DNA of 64,000 bases from Ignelater luminosus (Eukaryota > Arthropoda > Insecta > Coleoptera > Elateridae): the NCBI GenBank assembly GCA_011009095.1, contig VTPC01000876.1:1-64000 (forward strand), written 5' to 3'. This document shows, in pieces, positions 1-13,621 of the stretch (positions within the stretch are counted from its first letter, which is position 1; the number at the start of each line of letters is the position of its first letter). A model generated the notes under the pieces. The model did not search any database. It saw only the letters and a program-made list of their open reading frames with translations, and had not been told where the DNA came from. The position numbers and the translations under genes are program-made.

Positions 1-500
1 TACCGAGTTATGAAGTAAAAATCATTTTTCATCATAGTGTGCCATGACACCTAACACACACAAAGTCGTGGATTTTCATCAGATAAATTCATTTGTTATG
101 CAAAAATTGGTAAAACAAAAATAAATATGCTTTTAAGGTGTTTTACGGGGCATTAGCTGCTTATTTGATGCTATGTGTGAACGCTCAGTAAAGTATCTTA
201 AAAGTGTCTTTTTTTTTGTTTTAGCAATTGTTACATAATAAATATAATTTATCTGACAAAAATCAATGATTTTCATATGTTTAAAGCTATGCCACACTAC
301 ATAGGAAATGATTTTTATTTAAAAAAAAAAAAAGATAATTTTGTTTTTAGCAAATATCTAGTAAGCCATTAACTTTTTTGAAAAAACAAAAGCATAAGAA
401 AATTGATCCCCAAAATAGCCAAATTTCTTCTAATTTAACCGACTTTGTATCTCTTACAATTTCTGAGATCCCAATAGTGAGCATCGAAATGTGGACACAT
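1..500. repeat. Copy A of a palindromic interspersed repeat (MITE-like)
   Basis: This block contains a long imperfect inverted repeat: roughly 12-90 (ATCATTTTTCATCATAGTGT and following) pairs with 240-325. It shares a second, downstream segment (about 340-500, including TCTCTTACAATTTC and GAGATCCCAAT) with copy B near 13.28-13.92 kb. The left end may lie outside the window. No coding potential is seen. It is probably an old non-autonomous DNA transposon plus adjoining repeat sequence. Confidence 0.6.
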
Positions 501-1299
501 GGTATTTCCCAGCTTTCTGAATTGCAGAAAGCTTCAGAATAGTTGAAAGTGTATTATGACATACCTATTGGCAATTTAAAACAAGCGTTCTCTCTGGAGG
601 TAAGAATATGAAAGTTTTATGTAACGATGCGTCAAAATGTAAAGAGCCACGTGGTTGATGTCACCTGCTTGGAGGGAAAAACCCCTCTAAAAGGCAGTGG
701 TGTTTCGAACGAATAATCCCAAAACAAACCAAACACAAGCGCAATGAATACCAAATCTGTATGAACGTCTGTGGAGTGAGTTAACACACCCTGGGTTAAA
801 GCAGACTCAGCCTGGACGATTTTAGATCTACTGCGCAGAGATGCCATAGTGACTATTTCGAGTTTATTTAAAATTTACACCTTTTTTGGTTAGTTCAAAG
901 ACAAAGTTTGCTTAAAATTATTAGTAAATGATTTTATAACATGAGTTGTTTTAGGTTATTCAGATTGTATTTTCTTCCAAACATTATTATTGTGCATCCC
1001 AGTGCTCCTTAGGGACGAAAGACGAGACATCAAATTTTATTATTTTTCAGAGAACAAATAAAGGGTGTACTTTGACACTCACTTAAAAAAATAACTTGTT
1101 AGGTAAAAAGTGTGGACACATTAAATGTCTCATTTCCATTTTCAAAGTTATACAAAAACAAAACTTTGGCACATAAAATTAAAAATGAAAAAGGCATTTT
1201 AATAGACCAACATCCCTTAAAGAAGAAAGTTCTTGATTATAAAAATACATGATCCTTATTTTTAATATTTTGATAAATTTTAAATCAAATAATTTAATA
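501..1299. other. Gene-free stretch with a GC-richer patch
   Basis: No gene was recognised here. A patch at about 640-850 is clearly richer in G and C than its surroundings and carries a 71-codon minus-strand open frame resembling nothing I know. It could be a piece of a repeat or an unrecognised exon. The rest is AT-rich and featureless. Confidence 0.4.
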
Positions 1300-1473
1300 C
1301 AGTGGAACCTCCATAAGTTGAACTTCTGTAACTCGAATCTCTCTTCAACTCCAAATTTATTGCGTCCCCTTGCACTTCAATACCAATTATGTGTAATTTC
1401 CCGTAACTTGTATTTTCTATAACTCAAACTAATAATCGTGCCCCTTGGATTTCAAGTTATGGAGGTTCTACTG
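1300..1473. mobile_element. pogo/Tigger-like MITE
   Basis: This 174-bp element is bounded by terminal inverted repeats: CAGTGGAACCTCCATAAGTT at the left, and at the right the reverse complement of CAGTAGAACCTCCATAACTT. About 21 of 23 positions match. It is flanked by TA on both sides (1298-1299 and 1474-1475). The CAGTRGAACCTC ends and TA target are typical of pogo/Tigger elements of the Tc1-mariner superfamily. It has no coding capacity. Confidence 0.85.
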
Positions 1474-1975
1474 TATTTTAATATTATAAATAAATAATAC
1501 ATCATGACAGTAACAAAATGTTTTTTATTAAATCTTCAAGATTTTTAATAACAAAAATAGAGATGCGGGGATTGTGAGAAAATGATGGAAGACATAAATA
1601 TACATAAAAAAGATAGCAACAAAAAAAACTGGTGGATTCACAAATACGTAACATAATGTCTTTACATTTTACAAATTGCTAGTCACATTTAAAAGTGGTG
1701 CAAAGATGTTTTATCCACTACTTTGTACTTAAAAGTTTTAAACAGACATTTGAATGAAACCAGTTCACTTTTCAAACTACACAGTCATGATTTAACAAAT
1801 AGAAATTCACTTCATTAATTTACAATGAAAATAAGAAAAGTACGTACTTGGCCACAAATAACTGCAAAATTAGAAGTAGACCAAATAATATAAATTAAAG
1901 ATTTTTATTACTTGTTCCACGTCTTTTTTATTATAGATATTTTTCTCTCTATATTATAGCTGTCCTTAATTACTT
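1474..1975. other. 3' flank of ergic53
   Basis: AT-rich sequence without coding signs. The part nearest the gene probably contains the ergic53 3' UTR. Confidence 0.5.
1927..1932 (-). promoter_or_regulatory. Polyadenylation signal of ergic53
   Basis: AATAAA read on the minus strand, about 44 nt after the ergic53 stop codon, at the expected distance for a 3' UTR end. A second AATAAA lies at 1903-1908. Confidence 0.5.
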
Positions 1976-4900
1976 TTAGTAGAATTTCTTTGCTTGACTT
2001 TCCTTGTTATCTCTGAAAATTACAAAATATTTTTAGCATTAAAAACTAACAATTGATAAAAAGGTAATCAACATACCTATAAACAAAATATCCTAATAAA
2101 ACTGCTAATTGCACTACAGCAATAATGAGAATAGTGGTAACTGATACACAACTAGATTGTGGACAATCAGTTGCTTTTCCTGCTTTTTGCAAAAACTGAG
2201 CAAAATTCTGTTTCATATTATTGAGTCCATCTTGCACTTCAGAAACCAATGACTGCATACCATAACTGCCAACAGGTTGTACTTGGGCTGTTGGTTGTTT
2301 AGCTTGATTATTAATTATTGTTTCTGTTCTTGTTTGCACATCTGAAAGATATTGTCTGCAAAACAGTAAGAGATGAATTAGAACTATTTACAAATAAAAT
2401 ACATGTACTAACCTCACTTCCCGCACAGCATTAATTAACTGATTCTGATTGGTGAACATAGCATCAACTTCATGTCTACGAATAGTATCTCCCATTGGAA
2501 TCTGGCCAGAAGGGGGTGGTGCTTGACCTGGAGCTAAAGCAGCGCCACCCGATTGCATAGATACTAAACTAAGCGTTCGTTCTTGCCTTCCAATAATTTC
2601 ATCCAATTTCTTATTTAGTTCTCTCAATGCTTCATACATCTGAGACTGTCCTTGGAATATTTGCCTTAATTCATTGTCAGTTTCAAACCATTCATCAGGA
2701 TCTTTATCTCTTCTCTAAAATTTAAAATGGTTTAATAATCAATAGATCTTAGTGTAATTCAAAAATAAGTTTACCGCATCAGGATGTTCTTTCCTATAAT
2801 CTTCTTTTTGTTGTTCTAATTTACGTTGGTATTCCTGATATTCTTGTGTTAATTTTTGTTGTTCATCAGTTGGTGCTGAAAAATACTATACATTGAAAAA
2901 GATATAACCTAAAATATCTAGGTTAAGGTTTGAAAAAGGGTAAAATAATATTACTTAAAAAATTGAAAATTAAATTGGAAAACTATTGCCTATTTTAGAA
3001 ATCAATTTATTGCTGTTCTTGTTTCTATCTAATCTACAGCTATCAATAATTTTCAGATTTTTCTAAAAACTTAAATATCTCTATAACAAACAGGAATTGT
3101 AAAAGTGATAAATGCAAAATAGTAATACATTCAACCAACAATAAGAAAAAAAAAAGATTTCAGATCATGAAATTTTTCAAATAGAACACCTACTCGATTA
3201 GATATCACTTTTTAGGGTTACATTTAGAATAAACGCTAGACTTTACTGGATGTTAAAATTGAAGTTCAGAATAAAAACTGTGCAAGCACTGGGTAAACAA
3301 TTTTTTATCCAGCTTAATAGCAAGTTAAAAAATAAAAAGAAATCAAAATACGAAAATCTAGGTTAGGTTTACACTTTATCTAGCAATTATTCTAAGTAGT
3401 AAAGTTGTATCTAGTTATCCTGCTGTTTTCGAAATTTTTGGAATAAAAACTATGTTGCAAAGAACAATAAAAGCCTAACTGCCATGTGTCTAACAAAATG
3501 TATAGTGCTGTACAAATGTTGCCTTTGATGATTTAACGTCAACGTCAAAATCTAAGGTTAACTGTTATTGCTGATTACTTTTATTTTTTTGTCTTTATTT
3601 CTAAGCAAATAGTCTATGATACTATGCTGTCTAATTAAAGAATCCATAAAAAAGGTAAATAGTAAGTAAGATTCAACTTCATCTTTTTCTTCTTCATTGA
3701 AACTCTCAAAAACAAAATAATAACTAGAGCATAACCTTACATTACCGAAAAGTATTTAAAGCCAATTATTGGAAAGTATCAAAAGCAAGGTGTTGTTTAG
3801 AAAAATCCATGTCAATGGCCTATTTTTGTAGTGAAATTGCAAACACATTTAAATTCAAAAATTTTAGTTTCCAGTTAAATCTAATCTTTTATCAACTTAC
3901 TATTTATAATAGAATTAACTTATTTACTATCTTAACAAATAAAAGAAAAATAAAATAAATATGTTTATCTACCTTGACTTCCTCCAGCAGGATGTTGTCC
4001 AGGTGGCCACAAACTTGTGGTAAGGAAGTGAATAACATCATGATCATCAGCTAATCCCCCAGTAGCAGCAGATAATCCAAAGTAACCACTTTTTGGTAAT
4101 ACTACATTTTCAGCGCGGAAACACATTTCATAATCCAAATCATTGCTGGTCATACCATTATGGAAAAGTACTGTTAATGTATTTTGATAATATTCTACAC
4201 GTGCTCTAGTTGGGAATGGCTTATTTCTGAAGTCTCTCAAACATCCTGCTAGCAATTGTGTTGATCCATCACTACGATTAAAACAAAGGTTTCTTAACAA
4301 GTCCAAATTTATTTTCATTTTGGCTTACTTTTGATGATCAAATGCTTTTGATCCATCATTAACCATTCCCATAATATATGGATTATTATGTTTATTGTCA
4401 TTATCAAATGAATCGAAGAAAATACCAAGACCTACCCATTTATCAGATGATCCATATACATCACCATCATAGGCTCCTTTGTTTTGAGTGTACCAAAATG
4501 CCTAAAATATTGAATAAATCCTTGAATTTACTGTAACATTATTGCTCAATGATAAAACAATTCAGATTAAAAAACAAAACTAATAAGCTATACACCTACA
4601 ATTCCATGAACTTTTATATTGTTCTGTCAACAATTTAAAAAATGATAGTTTTCAAATGCAAACTCAGCCTTACCAATCCATCAGCACCTATTCGTCCTCT
4701 ACCAGTTATCCTAAATACTATATCAACTTCCCACCAGTCAAAATTTGTTGGAGTCTTTGTCCATATTGCACCTTTTTGACTTCTCAATGAAGGTGCTATT
4801 CTTACATTTTCAGAACTTGCTATTGCATCTGAGAAACAAACGGACACATTTCAACAAGTGAAAACGATGTATATCCAATTAATGTAACAACAAAAAAAGA

Positions 4901-6181
4901 ACAATGGAACAGTTACTAGTGATAATTTATTGATAATAAAAATTTAACACAATATAAAGCATGTAAAAATTCAAAGTCAAACAAATGTACAATGTAGGTG
5001 TGCATTATTAATATTAATACATAAACATTGTCGTCTGGAGATCTAAATTAAAATTGTAGCATAAAGATGTTAGTGAATTTGTTAAATAATACTACATAAT
5101 GGAAACATAAAATAATAAACTCTTATGAGATCTTAATGACTTTAAATGAGAATTACATACACAAAGCTAATCATAATAAAATTCTTAAACTTACGCAGAT
5201 TGTTTAGGCGATTTCTGCAAGGTCATTAAATGTTCAATATTATGATGACATTATTAACGTCTAATAATTAAAATAAGATTAGACTTGTCTTATAAGTTAA
5301 AAACAAATCAAGAAATAGTTACAGAAAAAAGTAACGATTCTTTAATGTAAACTACATTCAGAATCTGCTTAAATTTTATGGTAATTAATCCCAAGACATT
5401 GAAAAGTAAAGGTCGATTAAACAAAAGTTGAATAATTATTTTGCGCCCACGGGTAGGAAATATTCAATATCTATTAATCAAACCTGCATTAAAAATTTGA
5501 TAAAATACGTGAAAACAGACTTTCAGCAAAATCAAATAACAATTTATTCTTTAATATGGTGTCATAGTGGATGTTATCTACGAAATAATTAGTTGCTAAC
5601 ATTCTAATCTTTTAATAATGAAAAAAATAGTCTAAATATAAAGAAATATGAAATAATTTACAAAAGAACTATGGATTCATAACATGCTAATTCGAATTTT
5701 ATTTAAGTATAAATCAATGCCGTGCAAGTTGCTACAGTCAAATCAAATAATTAGAAAGTAATGTTTCATTTAATTTCATACATAATAAATAAAATATTTG
5801 TATTAAAAAATCGTTTTAAAACTAAACATCTGTTTGGTATAGGTTAACTTACGTGTCCAAATTGACAACACGTGTATTCTATCACAGACATACTTTGTAA
5901 ACCGTTAACAAAAGATTCAACATAATAGAAAGAAAGAACGTATGCAACGTATGTCCGAACTTAACTCATAAATCAACCTACGTGTACTGTAAAAGTGTTT
6001 ACTTACTGCCGCCGTATTCCCAAAACGGAACACTTCCATCTTTTTGTGCTAAATACGGGGGTTTAAATGAGTATTTATATTCAAATTTTCTATGCACTAA
6101 ATTTCCATTAACACAATTTAATAAAAATACTAATATATACACTAAAATTGTAAAATTTATATAAAACTCCAGTCTCTCCAT
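1976..6181 (-). CDS. ergic53: ERGIC-53/LMAN1, L-type lectin cargo receptor (8 exons)
   Basis: A mannose-binding, membrane-spanning receptor that carries glycoproteins from ER to the ER-Golgi intermediate compartment. Exons on the minus strand: 6181-6007, 4828-4674, 4501-4329, 4271-3973, 2875-2775, 2714-2413, 2355-2077 and 2012-1976. All junctions are GT-AG and phases agree, giving 506 residues (human protein 510). Residues 1-26 form a signal peptide. The legume-lectin domain runs about 30-260, with GRGRIGADGL, FFDSFDND and GGLADDHDV, the region of the Ca and mannose ligands. A coiled-coil stalk follows (about 270-465), then two juxtamembrane cysteines (CPQSSC), a transmembrane helix (about 470-494) and the cytosolic end KKFY. 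The last is a dilysine plus aromatic ER-exit signal equivalent to KKFF in vertebrates. Intron 3 is only 57 bp. No lesions are seen. Confidence 0.97.
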
Positions 6182-9100
6182 CTTTTTACACTATGGAACA
6201 CGTTCTACCAACGTTACACTATCGAATTCATCCATTTCATATTTCATTCAAATGTTAAATGATAGGAGGGAAAACCTGAAAAATCAGTGATAGTGGGGAG
6301 ATTTATTATAAAATCACTAAAATACACGTCAGTAATTAAGTTTTATAAATAGATTTGTAGTTTACGCATGTTAATTAACGTTTTATTTATAATAACAAGC
6401 TTAATTTGTTAACATAAACTTATAAATTTTGTCTGTTTTTACATAAATAAAATGATTTATTATACTTTTAGATAAGGCAGTATTGATATTATGGCTACGA
6501 AAAAAAGTAAATTAAACTTATTTTCTAATTTGTTCTTATGTGCTTATTGTTTAATTCGCGAGTTGATTTTTACTTATTTAGTAAATAAAAAATAGTACGC
6601 AAATATTTCTGTTGTGAGGGCCTGGTCAAATGTCCGTCCTATATAATGTAAAATGTAATACCTTTTACTCTACACAACTTCCAAGTAGACAATCTTGGTC
6701 CTTCATTAGAATTCTAAACTGAAATGTTATCAAAAGCTTATTTAAGTCTGTCGCATGTTTGAATCTTGCGCGTGCCATATTAATCTCTGCAGTTGGCATT
6801 ACCGCTATACCAGTGGCGTAGCAAAAAGAGATTATCTATACATCCAGTAATATTAAGGTTAAAAAAGGGGTATCTTTGGAAGAATTTTAACTATTTTGTT
6901 TGCAAACGATTTGAAATCATTATTGATTTCATCTTCAGTGCTTACACTGTCAATTCTAAGCTAGTCGTTAGTCATGTTATTTTATGAACTAAGTTATAAC
7001 CACTAAACAGTAGTTGCAATAAATACCTACAATAACTATTTTTTTACATATTATAATCGTTGTATCTGTACCATACAGAATCCCTCTCGAGCTTCAAACT
7101 GGAAACGGGGAGTCCCCTTGAGCACTAAGCAACTTTTCGATAGGGTTCAAAATCTCTATGCACTTAAGAAAACTATCCCACACTGTCTGGACCCTCCGTA
7201 AGCATCGGTCTTGCTATTGAATTAATGTCAAAAATATCACCACCAACCACGATGTATCTCTCGGCTCGTTTATTAATTGCTTGGGTAGATTGTTAGAATG
7301 AATTATGATTCATGATTATCTCTTATGATAATTAAGGCAGTATTGATAGTTCGATCAAGTAATGTTTTCCTCATTTGCACTTTTGTTGCATAAACCAATG
7401 ATTTAGCCACTGTTTTCCAATGCTACCTTGCTGAAAAAAAACAAACTACCTAACAGCTTAAGAACTCATCCTCTGTAATGGTTGAGAATTGAACTTAAAT
7501 GTATGGGGTTTTGTTTTTCTTGTTTTGACTTCCTAAACACATATTCCAAATATTTCTCTTTCCTTCCAAAACACTTTTGCTTTATGTGCTAATACCACAT
7601 ACCTGGCTAATACTTATTATTTCGTGATATCTGGAATAAAAGTTTATCTCTAATTTTATCCATGATGAGTTTTCTGTGGGAGAAGAGAAACTGGAAATCT
7701 GGCAGATGTGATTAAATCTATATAATGTGGTAGAAACAATTTATAGCTCTTCTTAGCAATTTATTTTGGCTTAAAATCAGAACACTGGGGCTAGAGGCAA
7801 ACACAAGAGGTCTCCCTCAGAGTCTCTGACCAACATGGGATGGAAGGGCCCTTTCAAATTTCCAGAACAGACATGAAGGTCCCCACTGGCCTCCGAAAGA
7901 AGAAACTAGTACAGCATACTCAAAAACCAAAACTGTCCTGGAAAGACCAGTATGAATGGTCACCTTAGTTCATAGATGCTTGGTTTGGAGCATTAATGAG
8001 AGTAATTTTAGACTTCTTCTATGCAAGAAAATACATAGTATGTATATACATCAATCAAAGATTGAAAACTGTAACAGCCCAAAAAACTTCAGATCAGTTA
8101 CATGTCTTGTCTTCCCAGAATTTATAAGATATTATTGCATTAATTAAGACTGCTGAATATTTGGAAGAAAAAGTGAAATATTTACTGAAGAACAAATGGA
8201 GTGTCAGGAGTAACTTGTACTAAATAACATATGTAATACGATACAGTAGACAAGCTACACAAATAATTAAACTATTGATGTGTCTCACTTTAAAGGGTAT
8301 AAGGTACAAAAATAGGTGTTCAGCATATACGATGCAATTAATTAGATTTAGTATAGGTTGGTGCTAAATTCCTAGTTCAATGTATAAGGTACAGAGGTAT
8401 TTAAGTTGTGCAGATTGCTTCTAATATAAAGTAAGGCTAAAGAAATAGTTCCAACAAAAACCGTTCAACTTTGATCAGGTGTTCAATATAAAGAAGTATT
8501 TAACTTACCAGGTTTCACCTTAACAATTCAAAAACAAATTGAGAATTTTGAGTATTACATTCTTCAGTCTACAATGGACATTAAATCTTCAAAGATTGAA
8601 GACATTGCTCGATAAAGAAGGCTATTACTTAATCATCATTTTTGACCTTATGACTATCAAAGGTTAGTAGTATGTCATCTTTAGGACAGAATTTTGACAC
8701 TTGAAGCAAGTTTTGACTCTCGCCTCTTTGAGAAGTCCTTGGAATACACTACTCCTTTCTACATCTTCCTGAAAGTCCCAATAACTTCCCCGAGCTAGAT
8801 ACTTTGGTAAGTAGTAAACATCAAACACAGCATTATGCCACTGTAAAAGGTTAGCACAAGCTGTCAGTGTTTTGTCCGGCTAATTGTTCAGTTCTCCTTG
8901 GAGATTGTTCTTGCTCAAAGTTCGTTTGTTTTTTGTTTGTTTTGTTCTTTTGCCACTGCCACTATAGCATCCAGTCTGCATCTTGAGCTACCTGGGTCTT
9001 TCTGCTTTGGTAAGTGGTCTGAATGAAGTCTGTTTTTACTTTTGTTCCTTGTTTCCACTTTCCTTTTCAGCTTTCTGAATCTTTCTCTTCTGAATTTTAA

Positions 9101-12100
9101 ATGATTTTTTTTGATTATGCTGTTATAAAGATTGATCTACTGATTTGCGTCTTTAGCAGTACATGTAAAGCTCTTTCTTAAAAGTCCTTATTTTATTTAT
9201 CTTTTTATAAAAATTGACCTTGCTATTGTATGCTGCAGTTATCTATTTCACTTTATAAATTTTGGAAGCCAGGAGAAATATCAACAAAAATTATTCTTAC
9301 TTCAGAAGCAACATACCTCTGTCTATATCAAGGCAGTATATTTGGAAGATTACCAACAATATCACTTAACAAAAAAAGGATTTAAAAATAAATTGGCAAA
9401 ATTTGGCACTAATGGTAACAACCTGAACCTGAATTTAGAGCAAGTATAAACAATATTTTCAGGTACTGAAGAAAAACCCATCAGCTACAGAGAAATTGAA
9501 ATCCATACGAAAAGAGAAAAAGAAGCAAATCAAAGGACAGTTGGAGAAGAACAACAGAGCTTAAGAACTGAGAAAAAGAGAACAATGGAGTGAATAGTGA
9601 TAGTGCTAGGAACAGGATTCATCAGTGCTTCATGAAAGCTTTATGTTCTAAAATGGAATAAAGAAGACAAATCAATTAGGTAAGTAATACTAATTTAATG
9701 ACAATATCATGATGCTAAAAATACAAGGTGAACTTTTAAATTGAGACAGTGAAATATCTCAAAAACAATACATTTTTAAAACAAATTCTTCAAATAAAAG
9801 TTATTTGGTTTCAAAGGAAAAACAAAATGGAATTATTCATTTTTGATCTGTTGAATGTTTTTAAGGTCGTCATGACCAACTTTTCTTTTTTAAATGGAAA
9901 CCTATATCTTTTTTTACAGAATATTGTTCTATGCTAAAAAACAAACAACTTTTGTCTAAAACACTTTTTGATTTGACTTCAATTTTCTAAGATGACTTTG
10001 AAAGTAGTCTGTTTTAGTATCTGTAAATAATTTTAAAAATTCGCCCCATATAATACAGCTGACCACATTGTTTAAATTATCTTGACAAAGGCTAAAATTC
10101 TTTATTTTGATAAAAAAGATCTTCTTGAAAAATGATGTCTGCAGAATATCAGTATTCTCAAAAAGAACTGCATTGAAATGCAGAATTTACTTGGCTCTTT
10201 CTATGCATTGAATTAATCAAAAAAGAATTTAAATGATTGTTGTAAAAGTATAAATTCTTATAGGTGTTGATCATCATGATGACATAATTGATATATAAAT
10301 AAATATTTAAATTCTTTCAACAGTTGTATTTTGCGTGAATCCTGCATTTTAAGAGAAAGTTATAAAAGTGAAGAAAATCCATTGTAATACTTTAAATCAT
10401 CTTCATAACTGTCGCAAGTTTGCAAAATCCAGTATTCTGGCAAAATTTATGCACTTTCGCTTCTGTACCAGGAAACCAAACTTCTTAAATTTAAATGAAA
10501 GTTAAAACCTTTTGGGATACTACACAAAGGAATGAAAATAGGAAAAAAAACTTTTTTTCCAGAATATTAAAAAAGTATGCAAAAATTATATAAATAAATA
10601 AATAACGGTCAGTCAACTTGAATGCGGAGGAGTTAGACGACCTTGCTGTCCAAAATGTTGCCTTTATAAAAAAATAATTTAATGGTGTGAACTAGATAAA
10701 ATTAAATACATCCAAGCAATAATTATAAATGAGTGCAACAGCTTTGCTAATAATTGTAGGTGGATTAAATACCTGACCACTTGTAATCATGACATATTCG
10801 ACCTACATTCCCAGGTCAATTTTTAATTTCTAGGCATTCCTCTTAAAAACATTCTAACTTGGATCATTCAGTTTTTTTCTTTGGTACAAGACAGTAAGAT
10901 GAAAATGAAAGTGATTATATGGTTAAACGTGATTTTAGTTTTTAAATGTAAGTAAATCTCAAAAAAGATTATTTTGAAAAAAAGTTTTTGGTTTTTATTT
11001 TTATTAAAGTCTCAAATATGTCTAAAATCTTATTTTAAATTAATCGTAGCAATAGAAAAAATAAGAAGAATAACGGGAGAAGAAGTTTAAAACTTCACAG
11101 CATTTTTAAGAAAATCAAATTTATTTAATGACATTTAACTTTTAAAATACACAGTTTGAAATTCTTAAAATATTTGCATATCAAAATTAAATATATCGCA
11201 ATCTTGTGCTCTAATTTTTAATTAATTAAAGCTGACCATGGCAAAGACAAATTTATGAAGATGAAAGTATACAACCTTCTCATACATAGAGATAATAGCA
11301 CAATCGTAACAGATGGTATTATAACATAGTTTTGCATCATACCAAAGATTTGCTTTGTATTGGATAAGTGATTTTGATTCTAAAGATTTCTTTGATCATA
11401 TATAAGAAAAGAGCTTTTATAATAATGACAAGTCTTTAAACAAATATCAAGCATAATGCCAATTAATAAAACTTATTTATAATAGATATACTGTAATGAA
11501 GATAAATACTAAACTTTCAATGGCATTTTAGATACAACTTATAAAATAAAGTTCATTTTCAAAACAACTGTAATTTATCTATTCATTGTTGCTAAAATAC
11601 CTTGCAATAAATGTGAAATGTGATGCAATACTATTAAGATAAACTTTCATTTTGATTTATCTTATTTTTAATGTATAGTCTTAGTCTATGCTACTGACTT
11701 GCTTAGAAGAAATTCTGCCTTAACATTTTTATTAAATTCTTTCTAATACAAAGTTGTCTTAACAAAAATGCCTTGTTACTACTATATGGCTAGCAAATAA
11801 TTATAACCATGGAATAGTATGACTTTTTTATGTACAAAATTGTTTTTATTCAATAACTTTTAAAAATAAAAGAATAACTGCCTATAATTTAATTTAACTG
11901 AAAAGCATTCAAAACAACCTATTCAATGGTATCAAAATCTAATAAGCATTCCATTTAATTTGAATGTGCAGGTTTACTGGTAAAGCCACTGGAACATCAG
12001 ATGGCAGTTCTGAAAACATGAATGTACATTTTTTCTTCGCTAAGCAATGTTAAAGCCTTGATTGTCTCAAAATCAGTAATTTGCATATTCGTTTTTTTGG

Positions 12101-12371
12101 CGTCCCAAATTTGAGGCTCACCACTGGAATCTTGGGAACTATAAGAGATACAAAGTCAGTTAAACTGGAAAAAATTTGGAGATCAATTTACTAATGGTTT
12201 TATTTTTTTAAAAAAGTCCAAAGCTTACTGAATATTCGCTAAAAATGAAGATACTCGATTTTCTTTAAAGTGGAATATCTCAGGAACAAAGAAAGATAGA
12301 AAGGCATGTTATAAAATGAATATCAAAAATAACTTACAGGCAATAAAAAAAAAATGAAATTAAAACTAATA
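6182..12371. other. Long gene-free AT-rich stretch
   Basis: No gene was recognised in about 6 kb. All open frames are short and lack family signatures. A hAT-like end motif (CAGTGGCGTAGC) occurs at about 6812 without a visible partner. A short ATAAATAAATAAATAA microsatellite lies near 10590. A lysine-rich 33-codon frame at about 9463-9561, preceded by TTTTCAG, was considered as an exon but not accepted. The ergic53 promoter should lie just above 6181, but no clear core element could be assigned. Confidence 0.5.
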
Positions 12372-12772
12372 CAAAGTGTTTATAAATGTTTCTGGGTCCA
12401 GTGGGCTGCGAAATCATGCTTGTGGCTGCATTTGCCGGCTTTTGAAAAACAGAATATTTGTCACGTTACATGCATTGCATTGTTTATGTATTTTAGAATT
12501 AATAAGTTAAAATTAGTTGTTAATAAACCTACAACTTTAAGTCTTGAAAAAGACTTTTTCATCCAATAAGCGCAATTAGAGAAAAAATGTGGAACAATAC
12601 AACAAATTTTAGCACAAGATTAACTAAATTGCTAAAAATGCTGGACAATGACATTTGGAATTGACAAATGACAGAAAACAAATATGTATGTTGTTGAAAT
12701 AAATCAACAAGGCAGCACATCCAAATTAGATTCCATAGCCAACTGGACCCAGAAACATTCATAAACACTTTG
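12372..12772. mobile_element. TA-flanked MITE with ~39-bp terminal inverted repeats
   Basis: The left end (CAAAGTGTTTATAAATGTTT, continuing CTGGGTCCAGT) is mirrored at 12738-12772. The inverted similarity extends inward in a more diverged form. TA flanks both ends (12370-12371 and 12773-12774). At 401 bp with no usable frame, it fits a non-autonomous Tc1-mariner-type element. Confidence 0.75.
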
Positions 12773-13279
12773 TATAACCTTATTAATACTGTTATCTTGA
12801 TTGATCATCGTGGTGGACAAAGGCTTCCCCTAATCATTTCCATTGTTCCCTATCTTCTCCTATGTATCTCATCCAAATTGATCAAACCATCTCTTCTTTT
12901 GTCTTCCCTGATTTCTCTTTTTCTTTCATGGTATCCACTTTGTGATGTCTTCAGTCCAACTTTTATCAGTTCTTATAATATGGCTAGCACAGCTCTACTT
13001 TATTGATTTTATTGTAATGACAATACCTGCTATCTTTCTTCTTCTTCTGATGTCTATCATAGATACTTATTGTCTTTCCATGTTAGGTTTAATATACTTT
13101 TTTCCATTTTATTTTAGCACATTCAAATTCTTTGCCTTTGTGTTTGTATTAGTGCCCATATCTGGCAACCGTAAGTTAATATAGTGCTTACACACATATT
13201 GTATGTTTTTCTTTTGATTTCCATGCTAAAATTACTGTTAAATGTATGTGTTTCACCTCCCTTATTGCTCAATAAGTGA
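12773..13279. other. No gene seen
   Basis: AT-rich, pyrimidine-rich on the plus strand. The open frames here are leucine-, serine- and isoleucine-rich translations of T/C-rich sequence without any recognisable domain. Confidence 0.5.
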
Positions 13280-13621
13280 TATAAGGTTTGACATAGTTAT
13301 TCTTTTGTTTGACCAAGTTATAAAGTGAAAGCCATTTTTCATTGCATATGAGTAATCATAACATTAGACATATGACGATCATGGACTTTTTTGGGTTGTC
13401 AAATAAATTGCATTTGTTATGTAACTATTTACTAAAACAAAAGACACTTCTAAGATATTTTACTGAGCATTAACCAACACTAGCTAGTTGCTTATTTGAT
13501 GCTATTTGTTAATGCCTGATAAAATATTTTAAAAGCGTCTTTCTTTTGTTCTTAGCTCTTGTTGCCTGGCTTTCACTGCATAACTTGGTAAAACAAGAAA
13601 TTAATTGTGTCAAACCTTATA
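13280..13621. mobile_element. Copy B of the palindromic repeat, MITE with ~55-bp TIRs
   Basis: The left arm begins TAAGGTTTGACA and continues through ACCAAGTTATAAAGTGAAAG. The right arm (about 13566-13621) is its reverse complement with few mismatches. The interior (GCTTATTTGATGCTAT and TTTTAAAAG followed by GTCTTT) is shared in order with the block at the very start of the window. TA-like flanks are present on both sides. It is non-coding. Confidence 0.75.

Noticed and set aside
632-847. 71-codon minus-strand open frame in a GC-richer patch
   Set aside because: No domain, no clear splice context and no upstream gene; kept only as a note on base composition.
9463-9603. Lysine-rich frame after TTTTCAG, possible exon
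   Set aside because: Only 33 codons before a stop, low-complexity K/E/Q composition, no partner exon found.
12942-13184. 80-codon hydrophobic frame resembling a membrane protein or signal peptide
   Set aside because: Translation of T-rich sequence always looks hydrophobic; overlapping frames do the same and no family is recognised. It is also not a convincing first exon for the CPAP1 gene.
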